A DNA stretch of 54,964 nucleotides from positions 1-54,964 of the forward strand of contig CALUQO010000015.1 of assembly GCA_944322935.1 (NCBI GenBank), in the 5' to 3' direction. Position 1 is the first letter of the stretch. Each line of letters opens with the position of its first letter. The position numbers were made by a program, and so were the translations under genes. Shown one piece after another: positions 34,720 through 42,988 of this stretch. Source of the stretch: Candidatus Gastranaerophilales bacterium. GTDB lineage: Bacteria; Cyanobacteriota; Vampirovibrionia; Gastranaerophilales; Gastranaerophilaceae. The notes below the pieces were generated by a model. That model did not search any database. It was given only the letters and a program-made list of their open reading frames with translations, and had not been told where the DNA came from.

Positions 34720-35493
34720 ATGGAACTTGATTTTGAAAAATCATTGACATATATGTCAAAAGACCCAGGCTGGGTCAATAAATTGCTTGCAGGTTCGGGC
34801 ATTGTGCTTGCTATGTATGCTGTATTTATAATACCGTTTTTTGCATATATTATTACAGATTCTGCCGCTGCCGGAATAGCGAGCCTTTTGCTTTGCCTGA
34901 TTTGTTCTGCTGTGTTATCGCTTATTATGGCAGGATATTACGCACAAATAGTCAACAGAAGGATTAATTATTCAAATACATTTCTTCCTGATTGGAACGA
35001 ATTTGGCAAACTGATAAAAACAGGTTTAAAGTATTATGTAGGCTCATTCATATATTATTTGCCTTTTGTTTTGTTGTCTTTTATATTCATATGCTGTGTG
35101 GCTGTTGCAGTTGACCACGGCTTTCATATTGCGGCATTTCTTCTTTTAACAGGATTCGGTGCTGTTTGTGCAGTTGTAGGTATATTAACAATGCTGTTTG
35201 TTCCGCTTATGATGGCAAATTTTTTCAGAGATTTAAAAATTCTTTCTTTTATAAACTTTAAATCCGCTTTTGAAATGCTAAAAGGTAATGTCGGAAACTA
35301 CTGTATACTTATATTGCTGTTTATAGCACTTTCCGTGCTGGTACAAATTATAATGTCTTTGCTTATAACAACAATTGTCGGTATTATTTTTCTGCCGATA
35401 TTATATTTCTACTCTTATGTTGTCGCAGCAGAACTCGTTGCACAATTCGTACTTTGCTCAAAAGAAAAAACAATAAGCGCAGAAGCGCAATAG
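34720..35493 (+). CDS. DUF4013 membrane protein (2)
   Basis: 257 aa, paralogue of 33931-34695 (DFEKSLTYMSKDPGWVNKLLAGSGIVL start; LPDWNEFGKLIKTGLKYYVGSFIYYLPFVLLS). Five to six transmembrane helices, no enzymatic motif. AAGGAG precedes the ATG. The operon ends in the terminator at 35511-35541. Two family members side by side may form a complex. Confidence 0.85.
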   Translation: MELDFEKSLTYMSKDPGWVNKLLAGSGIVLAMYAVFIIPFFAYIITDSAAAGIASLLLCLICSAVLSLIMAGYYAQIVNRRINYSNTFLPDWNEFGKLIKTGLKYYVGSFIYYLPFVLLSFIFICCVAVAVDHGFHIAAFLLLTGFGAVCAVVGILTMLFVPLMMANFFRDLKILSFINFKSAFEMLKGNVGNYCILILLFIALSVLVQIIMSLLITTIVGIIFLPILYFYSYVVAAELVAQFVLCSKEKTISAEAQ

Positions 35494-35510
35494 CATAATT
35501 GATATTTTAT

Positions 35511-35541
35511 AAAAACTCCCGCTAATATCGCGGGAGTTTTT
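35511..35541 (+). terminator. Terminator of the DUF4013 operon
   Basis: ACTCCCGC / GCGGGAGT arms with loop TAATATC, flanked by A5 and T5. Confidence 0.9.
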
Positions 35542-35573
35542 AATAATTGATATTGCAAAATGTAGATGTCAGT

Positions 35574-36995
35574 CTAAAATCTAAAATCACGTTCGCCGTG
35601 TTCGATTTTTACGAGGTCCTCTTCTACTGCGTTTTTAATTTTTTCACCGCTTTCAAGTATTTTCATCTCATGTTGAATAAGCTTTTCACCGATAGCTTTT
35701 GTCTCCGGCGAGGCATAGTCCTCCAAATACTCTTTTAAAGTAATAATTGCATTAGGGTGGCAAAAGTTATGGATTTGCTGTTGTTTGCAAACTTCCATAA
35801 ACCTTTCTCCCGTTCTGCCAGCACGATAGCATGCAGTGCAGAAGCTAGGCAAATACCCAAGTTCCATAAGCCACTTTATAACCTCGTCAAGCGGTCGTCT
35901 GTCAGAAACATCAAACTGAGCCGAATCCTCGCTGTCAGGCATAGGGTTAAAATATCCGCCGACACTTGTCTTTGAGCCGCCAGACATTTGAGAAATACCC
36001 AGCTTTAATAATCTTTCTCTACATTGTTCGGATTCTCTGGTTGAAATAATCATGCCGGTATAAGGTGTTGCAATACGTATACATGCAACTATTTTGGCAA
36101 ATGTATCGTCATCAATGCCGTTATCAAAGGCGCTCGGATCAATATCATCAGCCTTTTTAATACGAGGAACACTTATCGCATGCGGGCCTACGCCGAATGC
36201 AGCTTCAAGATGCTCTGCATGCATCATTAATGCCGTAAACTCGTATCTATATAATTCCAGACCGAACAATACACCGAGGCTTACGTCATCAATGCCTGCT
36301 TCCATTGCTCTATCCATAGCTTCCGTATGGTAAGCATAGTTGTGTTTAGGGCCTGTCGGGTGGAGTCTTTCGTAGGTTTCTTTGTTATAAGTTTCCTGAA
36401 ACAATACATAAGTCCCGATTCCGGCCTCATGGAGCTTTTTGTAATTTTCAACGCTAGTAGCCGCAATATTCACGTTTACACGACGGATTGCACCGTTTTT
36501 GTGTTTTACGGAATATATAGTTTTTAAAGATTCTAATATGTATTCAATCGGATTGTTAACCGGATCTTCGCCCGATTCGATTGCAAGCCTTTTGTGTCCC
36601 ATATCCTGAAGCGCAATTACTTCGTTTCTGATTTCTTCCTGAGAGAGTTTTCTTCTTGGGATATGTTTGTTCTGATGATGATAAGGGCAGTAAACACATC
36701 CGTTTACACAATAATTAGACAGATACAAAGGCGCAAACAAAACTATTCTGTTGCCATAGTAATCCTGTTTAATCTCCATGGCAAGGTCAAAAATTTCTTT
36801 GTTTTTTTCTTCAATCTCGCAATCCAACAATACAGCCGCTTCACGGTGAGTCAAACCTTTTTTGAGTCTTGCCTTTTCTAAAATTTTATCAATAACTTCA
36901 ATGTTATTTTTGTTTTTTGCTGCATATTCTAAAGTGTCTAAAACTTCTTCATGGCAGATAAACTCTTCTGCCTTATGTGATTTTGGATTATACAT
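35574..36995 (-). CDS. hydG: [FeFe]-hydrogenase H-cluster maturase, radical SAM
   Basis: 473 aa, the usual length. HydG cleaves tyrosine to make CO and cyanide ligands for the H-cluster. The CX3CX2C site is C96-x3-C100-x2-C103 (CVNGCVYC). The C-terminal CX2CX22C (C386, C389, C412) holding the auxiliary cluster is exact, which separates HydG from ThiH. HydE, HydF and the hydrogenase are not in the window, so the machinery is scattered. Its presence implies an anaerobic, hydrogen-metabolising lifestyle. Promoter side shared with obg. Confidence 0.95.
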   Translation of the reverse strand: MYNPKSHKAEEFICHEEVLDTLEYAAKNKNNIEVIDKILEKARLKKGLTHREAAVLLDCEIEEKNKEIFDLAMEIKQDYYGNRIVLFAPLYLSNYCVNGCVYCPYHHQNKHIPRRKLSQEEIRNEVIALQDMGHKRLAIESGEDPVNNPIEYILESLKTIYSVKHKNGAIRRVNVNIAATSVENYKKLHEAGIGTYVLFQETYNKETYERLHPTGPKHNYAYHTEAMDRAMEAGIDDVSLGVLFGLELYRYEFTALMMHAEHLEAAFGVGPHAISVPRIKKADDIDPSAFDNGIDDDTFAKIVACIRIATPYTGMIISTRESEQCRERLLKLGISQMSGGSKTSVGGYFNPMPDSEDSAQFDVSDRRPLDEVIKWLMELGYLPSFCTACYRAGRTGERFMEVCKQQQIHNFCHPNAIITLKEYLEDYASPETKAIGEKLIQHEMKILESGEKIKNAVEEDLVKIEHGERDFRF

Positions 36996-37109
36996 GGTAC
37001 CCTTCTCCCTATCTCTTAATTAATTATAGCACGCAGAGAAAAAGTGAAATAAAAATTGATAAGTTATGATAAATGAGTTAAAAGCCAAACTGACATCCGG
37101 CTACAGCAG

Positions 37110-37125
37110 CTTTTGTATACAAAAG
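37110..37125. promoter_or_regulatory. Perfect 16-bp palindrome between hydG and obg
   Basis: CTTTTGTATACAAAAG is a perfect palindrome about 40 bases before the obg start and about 115 before hydG; it could be an operator for either divergent gene. No flanking T-run typical of a terminator on the plus strand. Confidence 0.5.
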
Positions 37126-37166
37126 GCTTTATTTTGTCATATATTTTTTTGTGTTAATCTTTTTTT

Positions 37167-38438
37167 ATGGCAATGTTTTTAGATAAAGCAAAAATAAAAA
37201 TACTTTCGGGACGCGGCGGAAACGGTGCCGTTGCCTGGCGCAGGGAAAAATACGTTGACAAAGGCGGCCCCGCTGGCGGTGACGGCGGCAGGGGAGGCGA
37301 TGTCTATTTTATTGCCGACGAAAGTATGACAACCCTGATGGATTTTAAATATCAATCCATATTTAAAGCAGAAAACGGTGAAAACGGCAGACCGAAATCT
37401 CAGCATGGAAAAGGCGGAAAAGACCTGTATATAAAAGTTCCTATCGGCACTGTTGTAAAAGATCCTGAAAACGACAAAATCATTGCCGACTTAACTGAAC
37501 ACGAACAAAAAGTTCTTGTTGCAAAAGGCGGCAGAGGCGGCAGAGGCAATGCAAGATTTGCTACAGCACAAAAAAGAGCACCTCAGTTTTGCGAACCAGG
37601 AGAGCCGGGAATTGAAAGAGATTTAGAACTTGAATTAAAACTTATAGCAGATGTAGGGCTGCTTGGTATGCCTAATGCCGGTAAATCCACTTTAATAAGT
37701 GTTATCAGTTCTGCTAAGCCAAAGATTGCGGATTATCCGTTTACAACCCTTGTTCCTCATCTTGGCGTTGTTAAAAAACCTTCGGGTGACGGATTTGTTG
37801 TGGCTGACATTCCAGGTCTTATTGAAGGAGCAAGCGAAGGTGTCGGTTTAGGACACGAATTTTTACGACACGTTGAAAGATGCCGCTTTTTAATTCACGT
37901 TGTTGATATTACCGGAGAAAACCCTGTTGAAAACTATTTAAAAATCAATGATGAGTTGAAAAAGCATTCCCAAAGGCTTGCGGATTTGTATCAGATAGTT
38001 GCTCTTAACAAAATAGATTCAGTTGAGCCTGAAAAGCAGCAGGAATATTTAAACCTTTTTAAAGCTTACGCAAAAGATGTTTTTCTGATTTCAGCAGCAA
38101 CCAAAGAAAATATAGATACTTTCTTAAACTTTGTTACGCAAAAGGTTGATGAAATTCCAAAACCTGAGTTCAAAATCGATATTGATGAGGATTTTGCTGC
38201 CTTTGACAATGACGACAGCTCTTATTCTGTTTATAAAATTGATAAAAATACTTACTCTGTTGAGGGCGGAAAACTTATCCGTCTTGCTAACGTAACTGAT
38301 ACAAGAAATATCGACCAGCTTTACAGATTCCAGAATATTCTTGCCTCAATGAATGTATATGAAGCCTTAAAACAAGCAGGAATTAAAGAGGGTGATGTCG
38401 TAAAAATCGGTCATATCCAGTTTGATTATTACGATTAG
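37167..38438 (+). CDS. obg: Obg/CgtA GTPase
   Basis: 423 aa. A ribosome-associated GTPase in 50S maturation and stress response. Order: glycine-rich Obg fold (SGRGGNGAVAWRREKYVDKG and GGRGGDV), G domain (GMPNAGKST, DIPGLIEGAS, NKID), and a C-terminal OCT domain (VYKIDKNTYSVEGGKLIRL...YEALKQAGIKEGDVVKIG). All motifs are intact. Its end overlaps the convergent S41 protease gene by four bases. Confidence 0.96.
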   Translation: MAMFLDKAKIKILSGRGGNGAVAWRREKYVDKGGPAGGDGGRGGDVYFIADESMTTLMDFKYQSIFKAENGENGRPKSQHGKGGKDLYIKVPIGTVVKDPENDKIIADLTEHEQKVLVAKGGRGGRGNARFATAQKRAPQFCEPGEPGIERDLELELKLIADVGLLGMPNAGKSTLISVISSAKPKIADYPFTTLVPHLGVVKKPSGDGFVVADIPGLIEGASEGVGLGHEFLRHVERCRFLIHVVDITGENPVENYLKINDELKKHSQRLADLYQIVALNKIDSVEPEKQQEYLNLFKAYAKDVFLISAATKENIDTFLNFVTQKVDEIPKPEFKIDIDEDFAAFDNDDSSYSVYKIDKNTYSVEGGKLIRLANVTDTRNIDQLYRFQNILASMNVYEALKQAGIKEGDVVKIGHIQFDYYD

Positions 38439-39706
38439 GGTGCTTTTGCTATCTCGTGCTGAGTGTTTATAAGCTTTTTGATTATTCTTTTGGCTTCGTC
38501 CATCTGCGGGTCTTTGTCATTTATAAAATCTTTTGCAGTATATTCAACCTCGTAATCTGGTGAAATACCTTTTTTATTTATATCAATGCCTTTTGGTGTA
38601 AGATATTTTGCAATCGTAAGATTCATGCCTGTCTGGTTCGGCATCGGGTAAATTCTTTGAATCATACCCTTGCCATAGGTTCTTTTTCCGACGAGAATTG
38701 CTTTTTGATTGTCTTTAAGCGCACCGCTCAAAATTTCCGAGGCGCTTGCCGTTCCCTCGTCAATTAGTATTACAAGCGGTTTATTGATTGCATAAGGTTT
38801 TGCCTGAGCGTTTATAACAGCCTTTTGTTTGTCACGGTCAACAATGCTGACAATATGTCCCTGTGTAAGAAACATGTCAGCTATGACAACAGCATTAGGC
38901 ATAAGTCCGCCCGTGTTGCCGCGAAGGTCAATAATCAATCCGGGGCAGTTCTGGGTTTTGTTTAATGCATCGACAAATTCTTTTGTCATATCGGAACTAA
39001 TAAAGCTGCCTATTTGTATATAGCCGATATTTTTGTCTATAATCGAAGCTTTTATATTCTTTATATGAATTTCTTCTCTTTTAATTTCTTTTGTCAAACG
39101 TTTTTTATCGCGAAGAAGCTCCAGTTTTACTATCGTATTAATTTCACCGCGGATAAGAGCAGCTACGTCACTTATTGTTTTTCCGCTAACATCTTTATCT
39201 CCGACCTTTAATATAATATCACCGGCTTGTATACCCGCTTTTTGGGCAGGAGTAGAGTCCACAACGCTAATTATGATTATTTTGCCTGAAATAGACATGA
39301 TGTTTACGCCTATACCCACTATTTTGGCATCAATATTAGTATTCTGTTCCTTAAATTCTTCACGGTTTAAAAATCTTGAATACGGGTCGTCAAGACTTGC
39401 CAGCATTGAGTTTATTGCAACATAGGCGTCTTCTTCCGTTTTTATTTGGTCAATGTAATGCTTATTCCACTTAGTCCAGTCCTGCCCGTTAAGAGTAGGG
39501 TCATAGTATTTGCTTTTTATCAGTCTCCATGATTTTAAAAACAAACGTTTAGGGTTAGTTGTCTGCTTATTTATTAAATCTCCCTCCTGATAATCAGGAG
39601 TAATAAAAAACTGCACATTTTGCATATTCAAATAGTTGTATATCGCAAGACATGCCAGAAAAATTATAAAGATAAAAACTATTTTGGATAAGACTTTTTT
39701 GTACAT
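38435..39706 (-). CDS. C-terminal processing peptidase (S41 family, CtpA-like)
   Basis: 423 aa. An N-terminal membrane helix (KIVFIFIIFLACLAIYNYL), a PDZ domain (VDSTPAQKAGIQAGDIILKVGDKDVSG) and the S41 catalytic domain with the Ser in GTASASEILSGALKDN and the Lys in GKRTYGKGMIQ follow in order. It works outside the inner membrane on exported proteins. Similar length to CtpA/CtpB; no substrate evident. Confidence 0.93.
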   Translation of the reverse strand: MYKKVLSKIVFIFIIFLACLAIYNYLNMQNVQFFITPDYQEGDLINKQTTNPKRLFLKSWRLIKSKYYDPTLNGQDWTKWNKHYIDQIKTEEDAYVAINSMLASLDDPYSRFLNREEFKEQNTNIDAKIVGIGVNIMSISGKIIIISVVDSTPAQKAGIQAGDIILKVGDKDVSGKTISDVAALIRGEINTIVKLELLRDKKRLTKEIKREEIHIKNIKASIIDKNIGYIQIGSFISSDMTKEFVDALNKTQNCPGLIIDLRGNTGGLMPNAVVIADMFLTQGHIVSIVDRDKQKAVINAQAKPYAINKPLVILIDEGTASASEILSGALKDNQKAILVGKRTYGKGMIQRIYPMPNQTGMNLTIAKYLTPKGIDINKKGISPDYEVEYTAKDFINDKDPQMDEAKRIIKKLINTQHEIAKAP

Positions 39707-39800
39707 AAAACCATTTAACAGCTTAAATAATATTTTATCAATAATACGGTTGTTTTATTTTTATTGGTTATAAAGAATCTGCCTCAAACAAAATAAATGA

Positions 39801-40274
39801 CTATACATCCCTGTTAAAAAATATACTCGGCAGTTTCGAAAAATTGTGTACCGTTGCTGCAGCCTCTTCCGGCGTTATTTTACGCACCACCTTGCCGGTT
39901 TGATTATCGTAGATTTCTATCATATTATCTTCGCTCATTTTGAAAAGATAGCGGGGCTCTTCTATTTCTATTTCTTCTTCATCTGTCGCAAATTCATCGT
40001 CATCAACGGATTTTTCAATTGAAGATGAATCATCATCATTTTCAGACTCGTTATCTTTTTTCTTTTTTTTATCGGGAATAAATGGCACCATCGGATTAAA
40101 AGCGGCTTCCGGATCTTTTTTACCGGCCTTTTCTTTTTTTCCAACTCCGTCAACATCAGGCAGTTGGTTTTCAAGAGCCATTTTGGCAGTATCAGCAACA
40201 TCATTTGCCAACTGCGCAGTTGTCAAATTTCTTTGAAGACCTAAATTCGACATGGAAAATCCGTCTAATCCCAT
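39801..40274 (-). CDS. Acidic protein with FlaG-like C-terminal domain
   Basis: 157 aa. Residues ~1-45 are helical (MGLDGFSMSNLGLQRNL...), the middle is Lys-rich then strongly Asp/Glu-rich (ESENDDDSSSIEKSVDDDEF), and the C terminus (YLFKMSEDNMIEIYDNQTGKVVRKITPEEAA) resembles FlaG (F.v.....v.V.D..TGEVIR.IPPEE). No flagellar gene is visible, so the domain may serve another surface or regulatory role. AAAGGA before the ATG. Confidence 0.65.
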   Translation of the reverse strand: MGLDGFSMSNLGLQRNLTTAQLANDVADTAKMALENQLPDVDGVGKKEKAGKKDPEAAFNPMVPFIPDKKKKKDNESENDDDSSSIEKSVDDDEFATDEEEIEIEEPRYLFKMSEDNMIEIYDNQTGKVVRKITPEEAAATVHNFSKLPSIFFNRDV

Positions 40275-40385
40275 ATGGTAGTCCTTTACAACTTAATATT
40301 TTTTTAAGGTTTTGCCCTTGATGCTTATTTATCATATTATAATACATGTTTAGATGAATATAAATATCGGAGTTAGTGAGAGTTT

Positions 40386-41147
40386 ATGGCACACAATAAT
40401 TTCCACATGCTTATGCAAAGTATATTGAATGCACCTTTATGGGTACAAGAAGTTGTATATCTTGATATCAAGCAACATCTTGAAGAAGTACTGCCTAATG
40501 CGGCTGTTGATGCAAAACCCGGCGAAGTTTATCCGGCATATTCACCGGAAATAACTTTTAAAGGAAAACAAGAGCTGGAAACGCATGCCGGCGGGTATGA
40601 ATTTACAATATACAAATATCTTAAATGTGCATTAAACAAACAAAGAGTAATTGATATTACACTGGACAACTTCTGGACTCTTGAAGAATCATCGTCATAT
40701 CTTTCACAATGCATAAAAATGGAACTTATAAAACCTCCCAGTTCCGTTATTTTGGCCAGTATACACTACATGAGCGGAGAAATCAGACTTGGCGAATATG
40801 TTAAAAGGCTCAACAAAATAGATATCAAAGAACTTGACGATATTTTGCGCAAACAAAAACAACATAACGAACAAAATCCCGATTCACAGCTCAAAATAGG
40901 GGAAATTATGGTGGATATGGGTTTTGTTGCCAACAAAGATATAGACAAAATTATCCACACCAAAAGTGAAGCGAAAAAACGCTACATACTCACGAACGAA
41001 AACAAACCGGCCGCAATTACTCCCACAGCACCCAACTTGCCTAAAACACCGGCTAATGACGAGCTTGTAAAAAAATTGATGACAGAAAACAAGCTGTTGA
41101 AAGATAAATTAAGAGCAATTTTTAACATACAAAACAAACATAAATAA
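40386..41147 (+). CDS. Hypothetical protein with N-terminal TFKGKQ motif
   Basis: 253 aa. YPAYSPEITFKGKQ at residues 49-62 matches the large protein at 2389-5142 (YRAYSVISFKGKQ). The later segment LKIGEIMVDMGFVANKDIDKIIHTK resembles the MshEN/T2SE N-terminal unit (iGelLve.G.i), and the C terminus is a short coiled coil (LVKKLMTENKLLKDKLRAIF). No signal peptide. It overlaps the asparaginase start by one base (TAATG) and is coupled to it. Confidence 0.7.
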   Translation: MAHNNFHMLMQSILNAPLWVQEVVYLDIKQHLEEVLPNAAVDAKPGEVYPAYSPEITFKGKQELETHAGGYEFTIYKYLKCALNKQRVIDITLDNFWTLEESSSYLSQCIKMELIKPPSSVILASIHYMSGEIRLGEYVKRLNKIDIKELDDILRKQKQHNEQNPDSQLKIGEIMVDMGFVANKDIDKIIHTKSEAKKRYILTNENKPAAITPTAPNLPKTPANDELVKKLMTENKLLKDKLRAIFNIQNKHK

Positions 41148-42130
41148 TGAATACCAAACCGGATTTACTACTGCAACAAACACGTTCAAATCTTACTGAA
41201 CAAGAATACTACGGCTACATTATTTTGTGTAATGCCGATAAAAATATACAAAAAATCGGCATTGATTGTGATTATCCGTATTTTCACCGTTCTGCGGCAA
41301 AACCGCTGCAAGCTTCTGTGTTAAAAGATTTTAAAACAGATGAGTATTACGACATGAGTGCACGTGAAATCGCTGTGTGCTGCGCATCACATACAGCAGA
41401 GCAGGTACATATTGACATTTTGCGTAATCTGTTAAAAAAAGGAGGAATTTGTGAAACAGACTTAAAATGTCCGGCTATAGAACCTTTGGAAAAAAGCGAG
41501 CAAATTAAATTTGCCGGTAAATATACACCATTACACAACAACTGCTCGGGCAAACATACTTTGATGCTGCTCATTTGCAGACAAATGGGCTGGGATATAG
41601 CAACATACCTTGACAGAGACCATCCGTTACAAATAGCAGTATATAAAAAGATACAACAGCTATGCGAAGCACAAAAAGAGCTGCCTTTTACTTTTGACGG
41701 ATGCGGAGCTCCGAATTTTGCAACATCATTAAGTGAGCTTGCAAAAGGATTTTACAATGTGTTTTGTACAGACGATTACAGGGGAATTAGAAATGCTTTT
41801 TTAAACCATCCGTATCTTATAGGCGGCAATCACAGACCGGATACCGAAATTATGCAGCTTGGCAATCACATATGCGCCAAAGCAGGGGCAGGCGGCATAA
41901 TGTGCATAGCAAATACGTTATCTTCCCAGGTGCTTGTAATAAAGCTTATGGAGGCGGATATGCAAGCAAGAAGCATTGTTGCTGTTGATGCAATGATTAA
42001 ACTCGGCTGGGTTGATGATATAAATTCCACGGATTGTACTCTCCTTTACAATAAAATTGTAACAACTGAAAACAAAAAACCTGTCGGCGAATACAAATCC
42101 CTTTTTGACATAAAGGATTTTGTATATTAA
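41147..42130 (+). CDS. Asparaginase (ReAV/asparaginase II family)
   Basis: 327 aa. Hydrolyses asparagine to aspartate and ammonia. Belongs to the PF06089-type family, not the AnsA/AnsB type: YFHRSAAKPLQA, VCCASHTAEQVHI, TPLHNNCSGKHTLML, TFDGCGAPNFATSLSELA and IGGNHRPDTEIM. The double Cys of CCASHT and the Lys in SGKH are family marks. Coupled to the preceding hypothetical; no signal peptide, so cytoplasmic. Confidence 0.88.
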   Translation: MNTKPDLLLQQTRSNLTEQEYYGYIILCNADKNIQKIGIDCDYPYFHRSAAKPLQASVLKDFKTDEYYDMSAREIAVCCASHTAEQVHIDILRNLLKKGGICETDLKCPAIEPLEKSEQIKFAGKYTPLHNNCSGKHTLMLLICRQMGWDIATYLDRDHPLQIAVYKKIQQLCEAQKELPFTFDGCGAPNFATSLSELAKGFYNVFCTDDYRGIRNAFLNHPYLIGGNHRPDTEIMQLGNHICAKAGAGGIMCIANTLSSQVLVIKLMEADMQARSIVAVDAMIKLGWVDDINSTDCTLLYNKIVTTENKKPVGEYKSLFDIKDFVY

Positions 42131-42801
42131 CCGAATGTTTTAAATGTTTCTTCAATATTTTTATCTATAACTTTTTTGATAGAATCCATTTCCGTTTCTA
42201 AAGCGCTTTGCTCGGTAGAAAGCTGCTGGATTTGCATATCAAATTTTTTATCTATACGTTCAAGACTTTCCATCTTGCGTTCGTACTCGGCATTAGCAAC
42301 ATTGAAGTCTTGTTGGTCAACACCTTGATAAATGAATGAAGACCCGTCAAGTGATTGATCATGCCATTGACCGTCATCACCTATATTTTGTATAAACCAG
42401 TTGCCTGTTTTGAGGTTGCTTTCAAAGTAATCAGCCTGCAATGCATATGGCTCAACCACATAATTTGCAACAGTCATTCCCTCCGGCATAGGTTCGGGCA
42501 ATTCCGTAACAACAATTCTGCCGTATGAATCAGCCACGCGCATGCCAAGACCGCCGTCTTCAATATCACCGGTAACAATTTGATAAGAAAGCCTGCTTAA
42601 ATCCGTAGTTGAAGAGCCGGTACCGTCAGGATCATAATACAGGTGCTGAACATTCATGCCTTCACTCCAGAGATATGCTTCAGTGTCCATCTGATTGGCA
42701 AGCATTAATTTTTCTTGAGTTAATTGTTCAATTTGATACTCAACATTGCTTTTGCGTGCAGTGAGTGACAAATATCGTGCCTGTGATGCTGACAATCCCA
42801 T
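42127..42801 (-). CDS. MGLSASQAR-type hypothetical protein (coiled-coil)
   Basis: 224 aa. Begins MGLSASQARYLSLTARKSNVEYQ and a coiled-coil helix (QIEQLTQEKLMLANQM); ends with another (KMESLERIDKKFDMQIQQLSTEQSALETEMDSIKKVIDKNIEETFK). From memory, proteins with this start recur in many copies in Gastranaerophilales and some other lineages. Helices at both ends with a variable middle recall flagellin/hook-type filament proteins, but that is only inference. AAGGAG precedes the ATG. Confidence 0.75.
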   Translation of the reverse strand: MGLSASQARYLSLTARKSNVEYQIEQLTQEKLMLANQMDTEAYLWSEGMNVQHLYYDPDGTGSSTTDLSRLSYQIVTGDIEDGGLGMRVADSYGRIVVTELPEPMPEGMTVANYVVEPYALQADYFESNLKTGNWFIQNIGDDGQWHDQSLDGSSFIYQGVDQQDFNVANAEYERKMESLERIDKKFDMQIQQLSTEQSALETEMDSIKKVIDKNIEETFKTFG

Positions 42802-42916
42802 TTTGCTGATACTCCTTTGTTACATTTAAGTTATCGGCAGTTTGTTTAATTATCTTTAAGAATTTGAGTAGTTTTTTTACAAATATTTACAATTAGTGTA
42901 ACAATCGATAATCCTT

Positions 42917-42945
42917 TTAACATTAACTTATTTTTAGATTATAAT
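42917..42945 (+). promoter_or_regulatory. gatA promoter
   Basis: TTAACA (42917-42922), a 17-bp spacer and TATAAT (42940-42945). Confidence 0.65.
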
Positions 42946-42988
42946 TACAAATATAATTACAGTTTATGAAGAGGCAAAATTAAACAAT

